Notes under the pieces: generated by a model
What the model saw: only the letters and a program-made list of their open reading frames with translations
What the model was told of the DNA's origin: nothing
The model's database searches: none
Made by a program: the position numbers and the translations under genes
Shown: one piece after another, positions 51,044 to 60,170 of the stretch
Numbering within the stretch: the stretch's first letter is position 1
Layout of the letters: every line of letters starts with the position of its first letter
Assembly: GCA_963819785.1 (NCBI GenBank)
Contig: CAWFXW010000020.1
Coordinates: 434,001 to 498,000, forward strand
Source of the DNA: Palsa-504 sp963819785
GTDB taxonomy: Bacteria; Actinomycetota; Actinomycetes; Streptosporangiales; Streptosporangiaceae
Length of the DNA stretch: 64,000 bases
Reading direction: 5' to 3'

Positions 51044-51826
51044 TTGCCGAAGATCGTCGTTCTCGTTAAGTACACGCCGGACCTCACGTCGGACCGGAAT
51101 TTCCTGGCGGACGGCACTGTGGACCGGGCCGGGACGCCGGGACGGTTGTCGGAACTGGATGAGCACGCCGCCGAGCAGGCGCTGCAGATCCAGGAGTCCT
51201 CGGCTGGCTCGGAGCTGACCTACCTGACGATGGGGCCGGACGGGGCCGCCGACGCGCTGCGCAAGGCGCTGTCGATGGGCGGCGACGGGGCCGTGCACGT
51301 CCAGGACGACGCGCTGCATGGGTCCGACGCGTTCGCGACCTCGCTGGTGCTGGCCGAGGCGATCAAGCGGATCGGATTCGACCTGGTGGTGACCGGGATG
51401 GCGTCGACGGACGCGGGGATGGGCGTGGTACCGGCCCTGCTGGCCGAGCGGCTGGGGGTGCCGCAGGTGACGTTCGCCGGGCGGCTGTCGGTCAACGGCG
51501 AGGAGGTGGAGATCCTCCGCGATTCCGATACCAGTTCCGAGACCGTGACCGCACGGATGCCCGCCATCGTGAGCGTGACCGACCGGACCGGGGAGGCCAG
51601 GTACCCGTCCTTCAAGGGGATCATGGCGGCGAAGAAGAAGCCGGTCCAGACCTGGAGCCTGGCCGACCTGGGCATTGACCCGGCACTCGTGGGCCTGGCC
51701 GGCGCGCGCACCGCGGTGCTGGCCACGGCCCGGCGCCCGGCGCGGACCGCCGGGCAGCTCGTCAAGGACGACGGCGACGGCGGCCGGGCGCTGGCCGATT
51801 TCCTCGCCTCCCAGCGCTTCATCTGA
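51044..51826 (+). CDS. etfB: Electron transfer flavoprotein beta subunit
   Basis: A 260-residue FixA/EtfB protein: KIVVLVKYTPDL at the start, LDEHAAEQALQIQE, FDLVVTGMASTDAGMGVVPALLAERLGVPQVTFAG (AMP-binding part) and RYPSFKGIMAAKKKPVQTWSLADLG, the recognition region for acyl-CoA dehydrogenases. With EtfA it collects electrons from the ACADs of this cluster and passes them to the quinone pool. TTG start at 51044 with a weak GAGG site. The alpha gene follows after 30 bases. Confidence 0.94.
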   Translation: MPKIVVLVKYTPDLTSDRNFLADGTVDRAGTPGRLSELDEHAAEQALQIQESSAGSELTYLTMGPDGAADALRKALSMGGDGAVHVQDDALHGSDAFATSLVLAEAIKRIGFDLVVTGMASTDAGMGVVPALLAERLGVPQVTFAGRLSVNGEEVEILRDSDTSSETVTARMPAIVSVTDRTGEARYPSFKGIMAAKKKPVQTWSLADLGIDPALVGLAGARTAVLATARRPARTAGQLVKDDGDGGRALADFLASQRFI

Positions 51827-51856
51827 CCCCGATCTGCGCCAGCCAGAAGGAGACTC

Positions 51857-52834
51857 ATGTCCGTAGTCCTCGTGGTCGTCGATGCCGTGGACGGTTCGGC
51901 GCCCAAGCCCACGCTTGAACTGCTGACGCTGGCGCGCCGGATCGGCTCGCCGGCCGCGGTGGTGTTCGGACCGGCCGCGGATCAGGTGGTACCGGTACTG
52001 GCCGAATACGGCGCGGCCGACGTCTACCTGGTGCGCGACCCGCAGGTCCTGGAGCATCTCGTGGTGCCGAAGGTCGATGCCCTGGAGCAGATCGCCCGCC
52101 AGGCCGGCGAGCTGGCCGCGGTGCTGCTGACGGCCAGCGCCGAGGGCAAGGAGATCGGGGCCAGGCTCGCGCTGCGGCTCGACTCGGGTTTCATCAGCGA
52201 CGCGATCGACGTGCAGGCCGGGGAGGCCGGCTCCGGGCACGCGGTCGTCGCCACCCAGTCGGCATTCGCCGCCTCCTGGTCGGTGACCTCGGTGGTCACC
52301 GCCGGCGTACCGGTCATCACGGTCAAGCCGAACGCCACCACGCCCGCCGCGGCTCCTGTCGAGCCGGTCGTGCACGAGGTCGCGGTCGAGCTCTCGGCGG
52401 CCGCGGCGGCCACCACGATCACCAATCGCACGGTCCGGGAAAGCTCCGGGCGGCCGGAGCTGACCGAGGCCTCGGTCGTCGTCTCCGGCGGGCGCGGCCT
52501 GGGCGACGGCCAGCACTTCAACCTGATCGAGGGCGTGGCCGACCTGCTCGGCGGCGCGGTCGGCGCCTCCCGGGCGGCGGTCGACGCGGGCTGGTATCCG
52601 CACAGCAACCAGGTGGGCCAGACCGGCAAAACGGTCTCCCCGCAGCTCTACCTCGCGATCGGCATCTCGGGCGCGATCCAGCACCGGGCCGGCATGCAGA
52701 CCTCCAAGGTCATCGCCGCGATCAACAAGGATCCGGAGGCGCCGATCTTCGACCTGGCCGACTTCGGCATCGTCGGCGACCTGTTCAAGGTCGTCCCCGC
52801 GCTCACCGAGGAGATCGCCCGACGCCGCGGCTGA
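51857..52834 (+). CDS. etfA: Electron transfer flavoprotein alpha subunit
   Basis: A 325-residue FixB/EtfA protein. The C-terminal FAD domain carries VVSGGRGLGDGQHFNLIEGVADLLGGAVGASRAAVDAGW and QVGQTGKTVSPQLYLAIGISGAIQHRAGMQ, then VIAAINKDPEAPIFDLADFGIVGDLF, the classic FAD-binding signature. ATG 51857 has AGAAGGAGA upstream. Together with etfB it is a dedicated electron acceptor for the six ACAD subunits in the window. A hairpin follows. Confidence 0.95.
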   Translation: MSVVLVVVDAVDGSAPKPTLELLTLARRIGSPAAVVFGPAADQVVPVLAEYGAADVYLVRDPQVLEHLVVPKVDALEQIARQAGELAAVLLTASAEGKEIGARLALRLDSGFISDAIDVQAGEAGSGHAVVATQSAFAASWSVTSVVTAGVPVITVKPNATTPAAAPVEPVVHEVAVELSAAAAATTITNRTVRESSGRPELTEASVVVSGGRGLGDGQHFNLIEGVADLLGGAVGASRAAVDAGWYPHSNQVGQTGKTVSPQLYLAIGISGAIQHRAGMQTSKVIAAINKDPEAPIFDLADFGIVGDLFKVVPALTEEIARRRG

Positions 52835-52861
52835 ACCGCGGCGCCGGGTGAGACCGCGGTT
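52834..52861. terminator. Hairpin after etfA
   Basis: Perfect 8-bp arms AACCGCGG and CCGCGGTT with a 12-base loop, starting at the etfA stop. Confidence 0.55.
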
Positions 52862-52920
52862 CATTGCGCTCTAGGGCATTGATGCTTGCCTTGTTGGCCG
52901 CGGCCGGCGTCACGGAGGGG

Positions 52921-55386
52921 CTAGAGGAGCTGGGGATCGGGGGCTAGCCAGTCGCGGAGGATCTCTTCGTTGTGCTGGCCGGGGTGGGGGCTGGGCCAGC
53001 GGACGCGGGCTGGGGGGCTCTGCAGGCGCTGGAACGGGGCGGTGACCCAGGTGGTGACGTCGGTGTCCGGGAGGCGCAGCTGGGCCAGGGCCTGGTGGGA
53101 CCACAGGCCGCCGTCGGCGAACAGGTCGGCGATCTCGGCGACCGGGGCGGCGGCCAGGCCCGCGGCCTGCAGGTGGCGGGCGCCCTGGGCCGGGGTCAGG
53201 GTCTGGGCCCAGGCGGCGATGAGCTTCTTGAGCTCGGCCACCGCGACGGCTCCGGGTGCCGGGGCGTCGGCGCCGATGCTCAGCTCGGGCACGCTGAGCA
53301 GGCGCGCGGCGGTGTCCCAGTCGGCGGCGTCCTCGAGCTCGACGGCCAGCCAGGCGTCCTGGCCGGCGGCGGCGAAGACGCCGGACAGGTAGGAGCCGGG
53401 GACCTCGTTCGGCTCCGGCCAGACGTCCTGGCCGGTGGCCAGGGCCTGCGAGGAACAGCGGGGCGAGCATGACGCCGCCCGCCTCGGCCTGGGCGATCTC
53501 GGTGTGGCTGCCCTGGCCGGTGCGGTCGCGGTGGGCCAGCGCGGCGAAGATGGTGATCAGGACGTGCGCCACGGCGGTGTAGTCGAACTGGGAGCCGTGC
53601 GGCGACCAGGTTCGGGTCAGGCCCATGTAGCCGTTCACGTTGGAGCCGTAGGCCATCGCCGTGGCGCGCGGCCCGGTACGCCCGTAGCCGCTCACCGAGA
53701 CCCAGATCAGGCGGGGGTTCATCGCGGCCAGGGCCTCGGGGGTCAGGCCCCAGCCGGCCATCACGCCGGTGGCGAAGTTGTCGATCAGCACGTCGGCCTG
53801 CGCCGCGAGCCGGGCGAAGGTCGCCAGCCCCGCCGGGCTCTTCATGTCCAGGGTCAGCGTGCGGCCGCTGCGGGAGTAGGAGGAGAACACCAGGCTGAAC
53901 TCCCGCCCGGACGGATCGACCGCCCTGGGCAACCCCGGGAAACCGGGCAGCCGGAGCGGGTCCGGCCGGTCCGGCGATTCGATCTTGACCACGTCCGCGC
54001 CCAGCTCGGCCAGCGTAGTGGCGCTGACGTTGCCCGCGATGGCGGTCCCGAACGAGAGCACCTTGAGGTCGGCCAGCCGCGGCCCGTCGGGCAGCGACCA
54101 GGGCTGGCTGGCCCTGGTGGCGGCCCACCGGCCGCCGAGCAGCTCCTGGTCGTGCTCGCCGAGCAGCGGCGCCTCCCGCCGGTAGCTCAGCAGCGGTACC
54201 GAGGAGTTCAGCGGGCGGCCCGGCGCGCGGAAGCGGCCCGTCCCAGGCCGGTCGTGCTCGGCCCAGAAGCCGCGGCTGGCCAGCTGCGGATCCCGGGTGA
54301 CCTGCAGGATCGTGTTGACCGGCGCGCATGGCACGCGGTGGGCCAGCGCGAGGTCCCACAAGCCCTGCATGGTGAACGGCGCGAGCAGCTCCCTGACCCG
54401 GGGGGCCAGCTGATCGGCGCGGGCGAACCGCTCGGTCCGCTGACGCAGGACCGGGTCGAGCAGGTCCTGGGGCCGGCCGACGATCTCCAGGAACCCGTCC
54501 CAGTGCGGCGGGTTCCAGATCAGCAGCTCGACCTGGCCGTCGCTCACGTCCCAGATGCCGGTCGGCGGCATGGCCGCGCCGCGCTGGCGGGAGATGATGG
54601 ACCGGCCCGCGATGGTGTAGTAGCTGATCGACGTCGACTCCCGGTAGGCGAGCAGGTCGTGCAGGCACAGGTCGATGACCTGCCCGCCGACGTGCGGCCG
54701 CTCGCGCAGCGCGACCATGATGCAGAACGCCGCCTGCGCGGACAGCTCGTCGTAGAACGGGAAGGCCGGGATGGTCCGGGGCGGCCCCTCGGCGGGCCCG
54801 ATCGACCACATCCCGCCGCTGCCCGCGTAGGCGGTCAGCTGGGTGGCGCGCCGGTCGCGCAGCGGCCCGTCCAGGCCGTACGGGGTCAGGCAGCAGATCA
54901 TGGTGTCCGGCCCGGCCCAGGACAGGCTCCGGCCGTCCCGGTCCCAGCCCGGGACCGGCAGCCTGGCCGACGGGGCGATCACCACGACGTCACAGCCGGC
55001 GGCCAGCTGCGCTAGGGCGGCCTGAGCGTCAGGGCGGGCGTCGGGACCGGGGCCGGGGCCGGGGCAAGGTCGGGACCGGGGCCGGGGGCCCCGCCGGGAC
55101 CGGCCCAGTCCAGCTGGACGCCCCGCTTGTTCGCGTTGTAGTAGGCGAAGGTCAGGCTCGTCTCAAGACGGGGTTCCGGGCCGGGCGCGAACGGCGGTCG
55201 GCGGCGCTGGCGGTCGCCGCCCGCGGGCTCGGCCTTGACCACGTCGGCGCCGAGGTCGGCGAGGATCTTCGTGCCGTAGGCGGACAGCTCACCGCCCAGG
55301 TCCAGGACGCGGACCCCGTCCAGTGGCCCTGCTGGCTCCGGGGGGGACGACCCCCCCGTGCCCCCCCGAGCCTTCGGCGATTTCAT
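52921..55386 (-). pseudogene. Double-domain CaiB/BaiF CoA-transferase, two frameshifts
   Basis: A paralogue of the gene at 14460 with the same two-domain build. From ATG 55386: VRVLDLGGELSAYGTKILADLGADVVKAE, LTFAYYNANKRGVQLD, then a Pro/Gly/Ala-rich stretch where the frame changes near 55040. The middle frame has PFYDELSAQAAF (candidate Asp, domain 1), LKVLSFGTAIAGNVSATT, VLIDNFATGVMAGWGL and QFDYTAVAHVLI (candidate Asp, domain 2). A second break near 53460 leads to QALATGQDVWPEPNEVPGSYL and the end at 52921. About 820 residues when repaired. Its start follows the ACAD stop by five bases. The first break is in a G/C-repeat tract, so error is likely. Confidence 0.8.
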
Positions 55387-55391
55387 CGGGG

Positions 55392-56537
55392 TCAGGCGGC
55401 CAGGGCGGCGGCGATCCGCTCCCGGTGGTAGCGCTCGTCGCCGGCGTCCAGCTCCCAGTGGCGGCAGCGGCGGGTGAACAGCTGCACGTCGAAGTCCAGG
55501 ATGAAGGCGATGCCGGCGTGCACGGCGTGCGCCCGCTCGGGGGCGAGCCGGGCGGTCAGGCTGGCCTGCGCCTTGGCCTGCGACACCGCCTTGCCGGCCG
55601 GCAGACCGGCGTCGAGCAGGCCGGCCGCGTAGCGGACCATCAGCGAGGTCAGGTGGCTGTTGATGGCGATGTCCGAGCACAGGTACTGCACGGCCTGGTA
55701 GCGCCCGATGGCCTGGCCGAACTGGGTCCGGTGCTCGGCGTAGCCCACCGACAGCTCGAGCAGGCGCTCGGCGGCGCCCTGGATCTGCGCGGCGCGCAGC
55801 ACCGCGGCCCGGTCCAGCACGGGTTCGAGCAGCTCCCATCCGGCGTGGACCGGGCCGAGCACGGCCTCGGGCGCGACGCGGTGCCGGCCGAAGGTCGCGG
55901 CGTAGAGCGGATAGCCGGCCAGGTTCGGCAGCTTGGTCAGCGCCACGCCCGGCGCCGCGACGTCGACCAGGGCCAGGGTGATCCCGGACGCGGCCGCCGC
56001 GGGCGGGGCGGTGCGCGCGGCGACGATCAGGTGGCTGGCGGAGTTGGCGTAGCCGACCAGGATCTTGCTGCCGTCCAGGCGGAGCGCGCCGTCCGGCTCG
56101 ACCGTGCCCGGCAGGGCGATCGAGGACGGGCCGAAGCCGGTGTCGTCCTCGGCGAGCGCGGGGGTGACGATGGCGGTCCCGGCCAGGACCGGTTCGAGCA
56201 GGTCGCGGGCGGCCGGGGTGGCTCCGGCCCCCATCGCGGCGGCCAGCACCCCGGCGCCGATAACGGCCGACTCCAGGTGCGGGACGGGCGCCAGGGTGCG
56301 GCCCATGGCCTGGTAGATGACGCTGAGCTCGAGCGCCCCGCCGCCGAACCCGCCGGCCGATTCCGGATGGCCGAGCCGCAGCCAGCCCAGGTCGGCCATC
56401 TCCGCCCACAGCTCGGCGCTGAACCCCCGCTCGGAGTCCTCCCAGCCGCGGACCGCGCCGATCGTGGCGCGCGCCTCGAAGAAGCGGCGCGCCGTGTCGG
56501 CCAGATCGAGTTGGTGCTGCTCCAGGTCGATGTCCAT
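55392..56537 (-). CDS. Acyl-CoA dehydrogenase
   Basis: A 381-residue ACAD: MDIDLEQHQLDLADTARRFFEAR, LGWLRLGHPESAGGFGGGALELSVIYQAMGRTLAP, KILVGYANSASHLIVAART and YAEHRTQFGQAIGRYQAVQYLCSDIAINSHL. The ending (ERAHAVHAGIAFILDFDVQLFTRR) replaces the usual QMHGGIGFTxEHD motif, with a His in a similar place, so its flavin contact is altered; this is common in the beta-like member of ACAD pairs. ATG 56537 has AGGAGG eight bases upstream, 11 bases after the partner's stop. Confidence 0.88.
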   Translation of the reverse strand: MDIDLEQHQLDLADTARRFFEARATIGAVRGWEDSERGFSAELWAEMADLGWLRLGHPESAGGFGGGALELSVIYQAMGRTLAPVPHLESAVIGAGVLAAAMGAGATPAARDLLEPVLAGTAIVTPALAEDDTGFGPSSIALPGTVEPDGALRLDGSKILVGYANSASHLIVAARTAPPAAAASGITLALVDVAAPGVALTKLPNLAGYPLYAATFGRHRVAPEAVLGPVHAGWELLEPVLDRAAVLRAAQIQGAAERLLELSVGYAEHRTQFGQAIGRYQAVQYLCSDIAINSHLTSLMVRYAAGLLDAGLPAGKAVSQAKAQASLTARLAPERAHAVHAGIAFILDFDVQLFTRRCRHWELDAGDERYHRERIAAALAA

Positions 56538-56548
56538 GGCGAAACCTC

Positions 56549-57725
56549 CTACCTCGGGAGCCCGAGGCCGCGGGTGGCCAGCACCATCCGCTTGACCTGC
56601 GGGGTGCCGCCCGCGTGGTTGCGGATCGAGGTCCGGAACCAGGCCTCCGGGCCGCCGCTGGCCGCGTCGACCGGGGCCCAGCGGGATCCGCTGGCCAGCT
56701 GGCCCACCCGGCCCGCGATCAGGTTGGTGAGCTCGGCGAACCGGGTCATCGACTCCTTGCTGACCACGGTGCCGATCGCGCCGGCGTACGCGGGCGGCCG
56801 CCGGGCCTGGATGTTCGACAGGGACTCGAAGGTCAGCAGGCGTTCGGCCTGCACGAGCAGGTCCATCTCGGCCAGCTGGTCGCGGACCACCGCGTCGTCG
56901 ATGAGCGGCTTGCCGTTGCGCCGGGCGGTCTTGCAGAACGCCACCATCTTGTCCAGCTTCGGCCTGGGCGTCCATGTAGGCGGCGCCGATGTTGCCGCCG
57001 TAGAACCCGCCCATGATCAGGTCCCAGCCGCGGCCCTCGGTGCCGATCATGTTCTCGTGCGGGACGCGGGCGCCCTCCAGGAAGGTGTGGTTCTGCCGGC
57101 CGCCGCCGATGTTGAACAGCGGGCCGAAGCTGACCCCGGGCTGGTCGATGGGCAGCCCGAAGATGGTGATGCCGCGGTGCCGGGGGGCCTCGGGGTCGGT
57201 GCGCGCCGCGCAGTAGAGCATGTCCGCGTGGGTGCCCCAGGTGGTGAACGTCTTCTGCCCGCTGATCACCCACTCGTCCCCGTCGCGGACCGCCCTGGTG
57301 CTCAGCGAGGCCAGGTCCGAGCCGGCCTCCGGCTCGGTGTAACCCTCGGCCCAGAGCACGTCGGTGCGCTGGATGGCGGGCAGGAACTTCTGCTTCTGCG
57401 CCTCGGTGCCGCCGCGCAGCAGGGCCCCGGCGGCCAGCCCCCAGCCGATCGCGTTGACCAGCGGCGCGTCGCGGTAGGTGAACTCCTCGGAGAAGATCAG
57501 CTGGTCGATCGGCGGCCGGGCCAGGCCGCCGTACTCGGCCGGCCAGGTCAGGCCGATCCAGCCCTTGGCCGAGACCTTCTGAGTGAACGCGATGGCGAAG
57601 GCCCAGAACTCCTCGTCCTCGCACCACTCGGTCGACTTCTCCCAGCGGGCCGGGAGTTCGGTGTCGAGGAAGTCCCTGACCTCCTCGCGCCATTCGTTCT
57701 GCGCCGCGGTCAGCTGCAACTCCAT
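56549..57725 (-). pseudogene. Acyl-CoA dehydrogenase, one frameshift
   Basis: From ATG 57725: ELQLTAAQNEWREEVRDFLDTEL, GWIGLTWPAEYGGLARPPIDQL, LWAEGYTEPEAGSDLASLSTRAV, KTFTTWGTHADMLYCAART and PRHRGITIFGLPIDQPGVSF. One extra base near 56961 (GCCGAAG instead of GCCAAG) shifts the frame; the rest reads KLDKMVAFCKTARRNGKPLIDD and ends RMVLATRGLGLPR at 56549. Repaired length 391 residues. The helix that carries the base in other members here reads GGFYGGNIGAAYM without a Glu, so the active site may be unusual. It opens a minus-strand operon with the second ACAD and the double CaiB. Confidence 0.85.
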
Positions 57726-57773
57726 GACCTCTCCTCATTGGCTGGCGTCATCGCGGGCCGAGGGGCACGATGG

Positions 57774-57865
57774 CCGGTCCGTTCGGACAAAAAATCGTGA
57801 TAAGCCGGGGCGGTCGGTCACCGAACTTGTTTAGACTCTTATAGAAAGATAAATCTTTAGGCCTA
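57774..57865 (-). promoter_or_regulatory. AT-rich control region between ACAD operon and LLM remnant
   Basis: Contains a partial extragenic element (CCGGTCCGTTCGG, 57774-57786) with a short A-run, then an AT-rich block 57829-57865 (TTTAGACTCTTATAG, GATAAATCTTTAGG) that probably holds promoters in one or both directions. Confidence 0.4.
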
Positions 57866-57908
57866 ACGGTACGCCGGTTCCCGCGGCCGGTCAACGAGAC
57901 GAGCACTG

Positions 57909-58055
57909 ATGCCGATGCGCTACAGCCTGGCCGGAACGCTGACCCTGACCTGGCCCGAGGTGGCCGACGCGGCCCGGACCGCCGAACGCCTGGGGTTCGA
58001 CGCGTTCTACTCCACCGACCACCTGATGGGCGTGGCGGCGCTGGCCGCGGCGGTC
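57909..58055 (+). pseudogene. N-terminal fragment of an LLM-class oxidoreductase
   Basis: About 45 residues, MRYSLAGTLTLTWPEVADAARTAERLGFDAFYSTDHLMGVA, match the first strand and helix of luciferase-like F420 oxidoreductases, then the similarity stops abruptly and the frame runs on without recognisable sequence. The remaining 250 residues are absent. A different gene fragment on the other strand starts within 15 bases of the break, so this is a rearrangement or deletion scar. Confidence 0.65.
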
Positions 58056-58067
58056 GGGCTTTGCGCG

Positions 58068-58124
58068 TTACATCGCCGAGTACAGGCGTTCAGGGCCGGC
58101 GCCGACGATGGCGATGACGGGCAT
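58068..58124 (-). pseudogene. N-terminal stub of an SDR gene
   Basis: A minus-strand ATG at 58124 reads MPVIAIVGAGPERLYSAM and stops. The first eleven residues match the NAD-binding start of SDR proteins (VIAIVGAGPG). The rest of the gene is missing and the stub abuts the LLM fragment, tail to tail. Confidence 0.5.
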
Positions 58125-58184
58125 TCGGGCCGTCCTCCTCCCTCGTGGGTCCTTATCCGGGGTCAGGCTACCGGCGGCTCAGGT

Positions 58185-58235
58185 GTTCGTTCTATAGTTA
58201 TATAGGTATCAAAGTCGAGGTTCCCGGGAGGGGCC
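58185..58235 (+). promoter_or_regulatory. AT-rich promoter region of the SDR gene
   Basis: TTCTATAGTTATATAGG (58190-58206) is the only AT-rich sequence here. GGGAGGGG lies six bases before the SDR ATG at 58236. Confidence 0.45.
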
Positions 58236-59063
58236 ATGATCGATCTGGGACTGGACGGGGCGCGGGCCATCGTCGTCGGGGCGGGCTTCATTCCCTACCG
58301 GGCCGGGCACGGCCGGGGCAGCGCGCTGCGGCTGGCGGCGGCCGGGGCCACGGTGGCCTGCGTCGACATGGACGAGGGGCGGGCGGGCGAGATTGCCGCG
58401 GAGATCGTGGCGGCCGGCGGGAAGGCGTTCGCGGTGGTGGGGGACGTCCGGACGGAGGCCGAGGCCTCGCGGGTCATCGGCGAGGCGGTGGCCGGGCTGG
58501 GCGGGGTCGACGTGCTGGTGGACGTGGTCGGGGAGGCGATCTTCGCGCCGTCGGACCAGCAGACCGAGCAGGACTGGGACTACCAGATGACGAAGAACCT
58601 CAAGCAGTTCTTCTTCGTGCTGAAGGCGGTCCTGCCGCACATGGTCGAGCAGGGCACCGGCGGGGCGATCACCGCGGTCACATCGGTGGACGGGTTCTCC
58701 TCCTCGCGGTTCCACGTGGCCTACGGCGCGGCCAAGGCGGGCGTGATCTCGCTGGTGAAGACGTACTCAGATGAGTTCGGCCGGTACGGGATCCGGGTCA
58801 ACTGCGTGGCGCCGGGCAACGTGGGCGGCGGTGTGTGGGACAAGCCGGACGTGCCGTTCGGCCAGGACGTGGTGAACTCGCTGGCGCCGCCGCGCCCGAT
58901 GGACATCGCCAACGGCGCGCTGTTCCTGTCCTCCTCGCTGGCGGCCCGGGTGACCGGGCAGACGCTGGTGGTGGACGGCGGGGCGACCACCCGGTCGCCG
59001 TGGGGCTTTTCCGAGGAGAGCCTGACCTCGTTCAAGGCCGGCTGGCGGGAAGAGCGGAACTGA
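58236..59063 (+). CDS. SDR family oxidoreductase
   Basis: A 275-residue short-chain dehydrogenase. The cofactor motif is unusual: AIVVGAGFIPYRAGHGRGSALRL has six extra residues within the TGxxxGxG loop, then VACVDMDEGRAGEIAAEI (Asp after strand 2, so NAD is likely), VVGDVRTEAEA, VTSVDGFSSSRFHVAYGAAKAGV with Tyr163 and Lys167, RVNCVAPGNV and VTGQTLVVDGGA. It probably oxidises a hydroxyacyl-CoA or similar alcohol. The insertion in the glycine loop is seen in some actinobacterial SDRs of catabolic clusters. Confidence 0.9.
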   Translation: MIDLGLDGARAIVVGAGFIPYRAGHGRGSALRLAAAGATVACVDMDEGRAGEIAAEIVAAGGKAFAVVGDVRTEAEASRVIGEAVAGLGGVDVLVDVVGEAIFAPSDQQTEQDWDYQMTKNLKQFFFVLKAVLPHMVEQGTGGAITAVTSVDGFSSSRFHVAYGAAKAGVISLVKTYSDEFGRYGIRVNCVAPGNVGGGVWDKPDVPFGQDVVNSLAPPRPMDIANGALFLSSSLAARVTGQTLVVDGGATTRSPWGFSEESLTSFKAGWREERN

Positions 59064-59221
59064 GCTTTGCGCGGCTGCACGGTCGCCTCGGCTGGGTTGG
59101 GAGCGGCTGGTTTCCTGGTCGATGACGCATCGTGCCTGTTCTTGCTGGTACAACGTCACATCGACCCGGTAACCGGGATGCGTGCCGCGGCGCTGGCGGT
59201 GCTGGTGGTTCCTGTGGTGCG

Positions 59222-60079
59222 CTAGGAAGCCGGGGCGACCTCGATCAGGCCGTTGCGCAGGACGACCTCGCCCTCCGAGGCCGCCTCGAAGGCGTAGGCG
59301 GGCCGGCCGTCAGGGGTAGGACCTGCGTCGTAGACCGATACGTCGATGTCGTTGCCGGGGTAGGCATAGCGGCTGAAGCGGACCGCGACGCGGGTGATCC
59401 GGCTCGGATCGCCGCCCGCGGCCAGCGCGACCAGGGCGCGGCTGGCGATGCCGAGACTGAGCGCCCCCTGGTTGAACTTGCGCGGCCGGCCGCTTTTGAT
59501 TGCTGCCTGGTCGCTGACGTGGATGCTCGAGCGGTCCCCGGACGCGCCGGCGTAGCGGAAGGTCTGATCGTGGGTGGTGGGCAGGCTCATGGTGCCGACC
59601 TTGCGGGCCCGGGCCTGCTCGGGGAAGGTGTGGCCGGGCATCTCCGGGCCCTGGTTCCCGCCGGTGGCCTCGCCGACCATGATCGAGGACCAGTACTGCT
59701 CGATGACCAGGTGCCCGTCGTCGTCGACGCTCAGCAGCCGGGTGAACACGTTCATCCCGGCCTTGCTGGCCACGACGGCGTACCGGTCCGCGGTGGTATG
59801 CAGGGCCATCCCGGGAGAGATCGGGCGGCGGATGTACAGGTCGTGCTCGCCGTGGCCGCCGCCGCGCCCGCCTTTTGCGGCCTCGGGTGGCAGCTGCCCG
59901 AGGCTGCGCATGGCGTCGAACACGGGCACCACCGGGTAGGTGGGCGGCACCGCGCGGCCGTCGCGGTACAGCGGGTTATCGTCGTTGATGGCCAGCGCGA
60001 AGGCGGCGATCTCGCCGGGATCGCAGTAGTTGACGAACGGTCCGGACGGCTCGCCGAGCGGGACCTTGGAGGTGTCCAT
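59222..60079 (-). CDS. MaoC family dehydratase with two hotdog domains
   Basis: A 285-residue tandem hotdog protein. The N-terminal hotdog (GPFVNYCDPGEIAAFALAINDDNPLYRDGRAVPPTYPVVPVF) lacks the dyad, while the C-terminal hotdog has TFRYAGASGDRSSIHVSDQAAIKSGRPRKFNQGALSLG, where Asp and His of the hydratase-2 motif (GDxxxIHxxxxxA) are kept. Such proteins hydrate 2-enoyl-CoA or dehydrate the reverse. An AT-rich divergent promoter lies between it and the VOC gene. Full length, no frame break. Confidence 0.9.
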   Translation of the reverse strand: MDTSKVPLGEPSGPFVNYCDPGEIAAFALAINDDNPLYRDGRAVPPTYPVVPVFDAMRSLGQLPPEAAKGGRGGGHGEHDLYIRRPISPGMALHTTADRYAVVASKAGMNVFTRLLSVDDDGHLVIEQYWSSIMVGEATGGNQGPEMPGHTFPEQARARKVGTMSLPTTHDQTFRYAGASGDRSSIHVSDQAAIKSGRPRKFNQGALSLGIASRALVALAAGGDPSRITRVAVRFSRYAYPGNDIDVSVYDAGPTPDGRPAYAFEAASEGEVVLRNGLIEVAPAS

Positions 60080-60170
60080 GCTGTTCTCCGCTGTGCTCCC
60101 GAGTGCTGTTTATGCTAAAGTTATATGATATTCGAAGTATAGCAGCGGAGTGCTTGATGGGGACGGATAT
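60080..60170. promoter_or_regulatory. Divergent promoter region, MaoC gene and VOC gene
   Basis: AT-rich block 60107-60145 (TTTATGCTAAAGTTATATG, ATTCGAAGTATAG). The TTCGAAGT piece resembles the site before the second ArsR-type gene. GGGGACGG precedes the VOC ATG at 60171; a GTG at 60150 is in frame but sits at the promoter edge. Confidence 0.45.

Noticed and set aside
52910..53460. Arg/Pro-rich continuation of the double CaiB middle frame to 52910
   Set aside because: Conserved CaiB sequence continues in another frame from 53460 to 52921, so the continuation is out-of-frame reading.
58209..58715. Minus-strand frame opposite the SDR gene at 58236
   Set aside because: The plus strand carries a complete SDR with cofactor and catalytic motifs; the antisense product has no recognisable domain.
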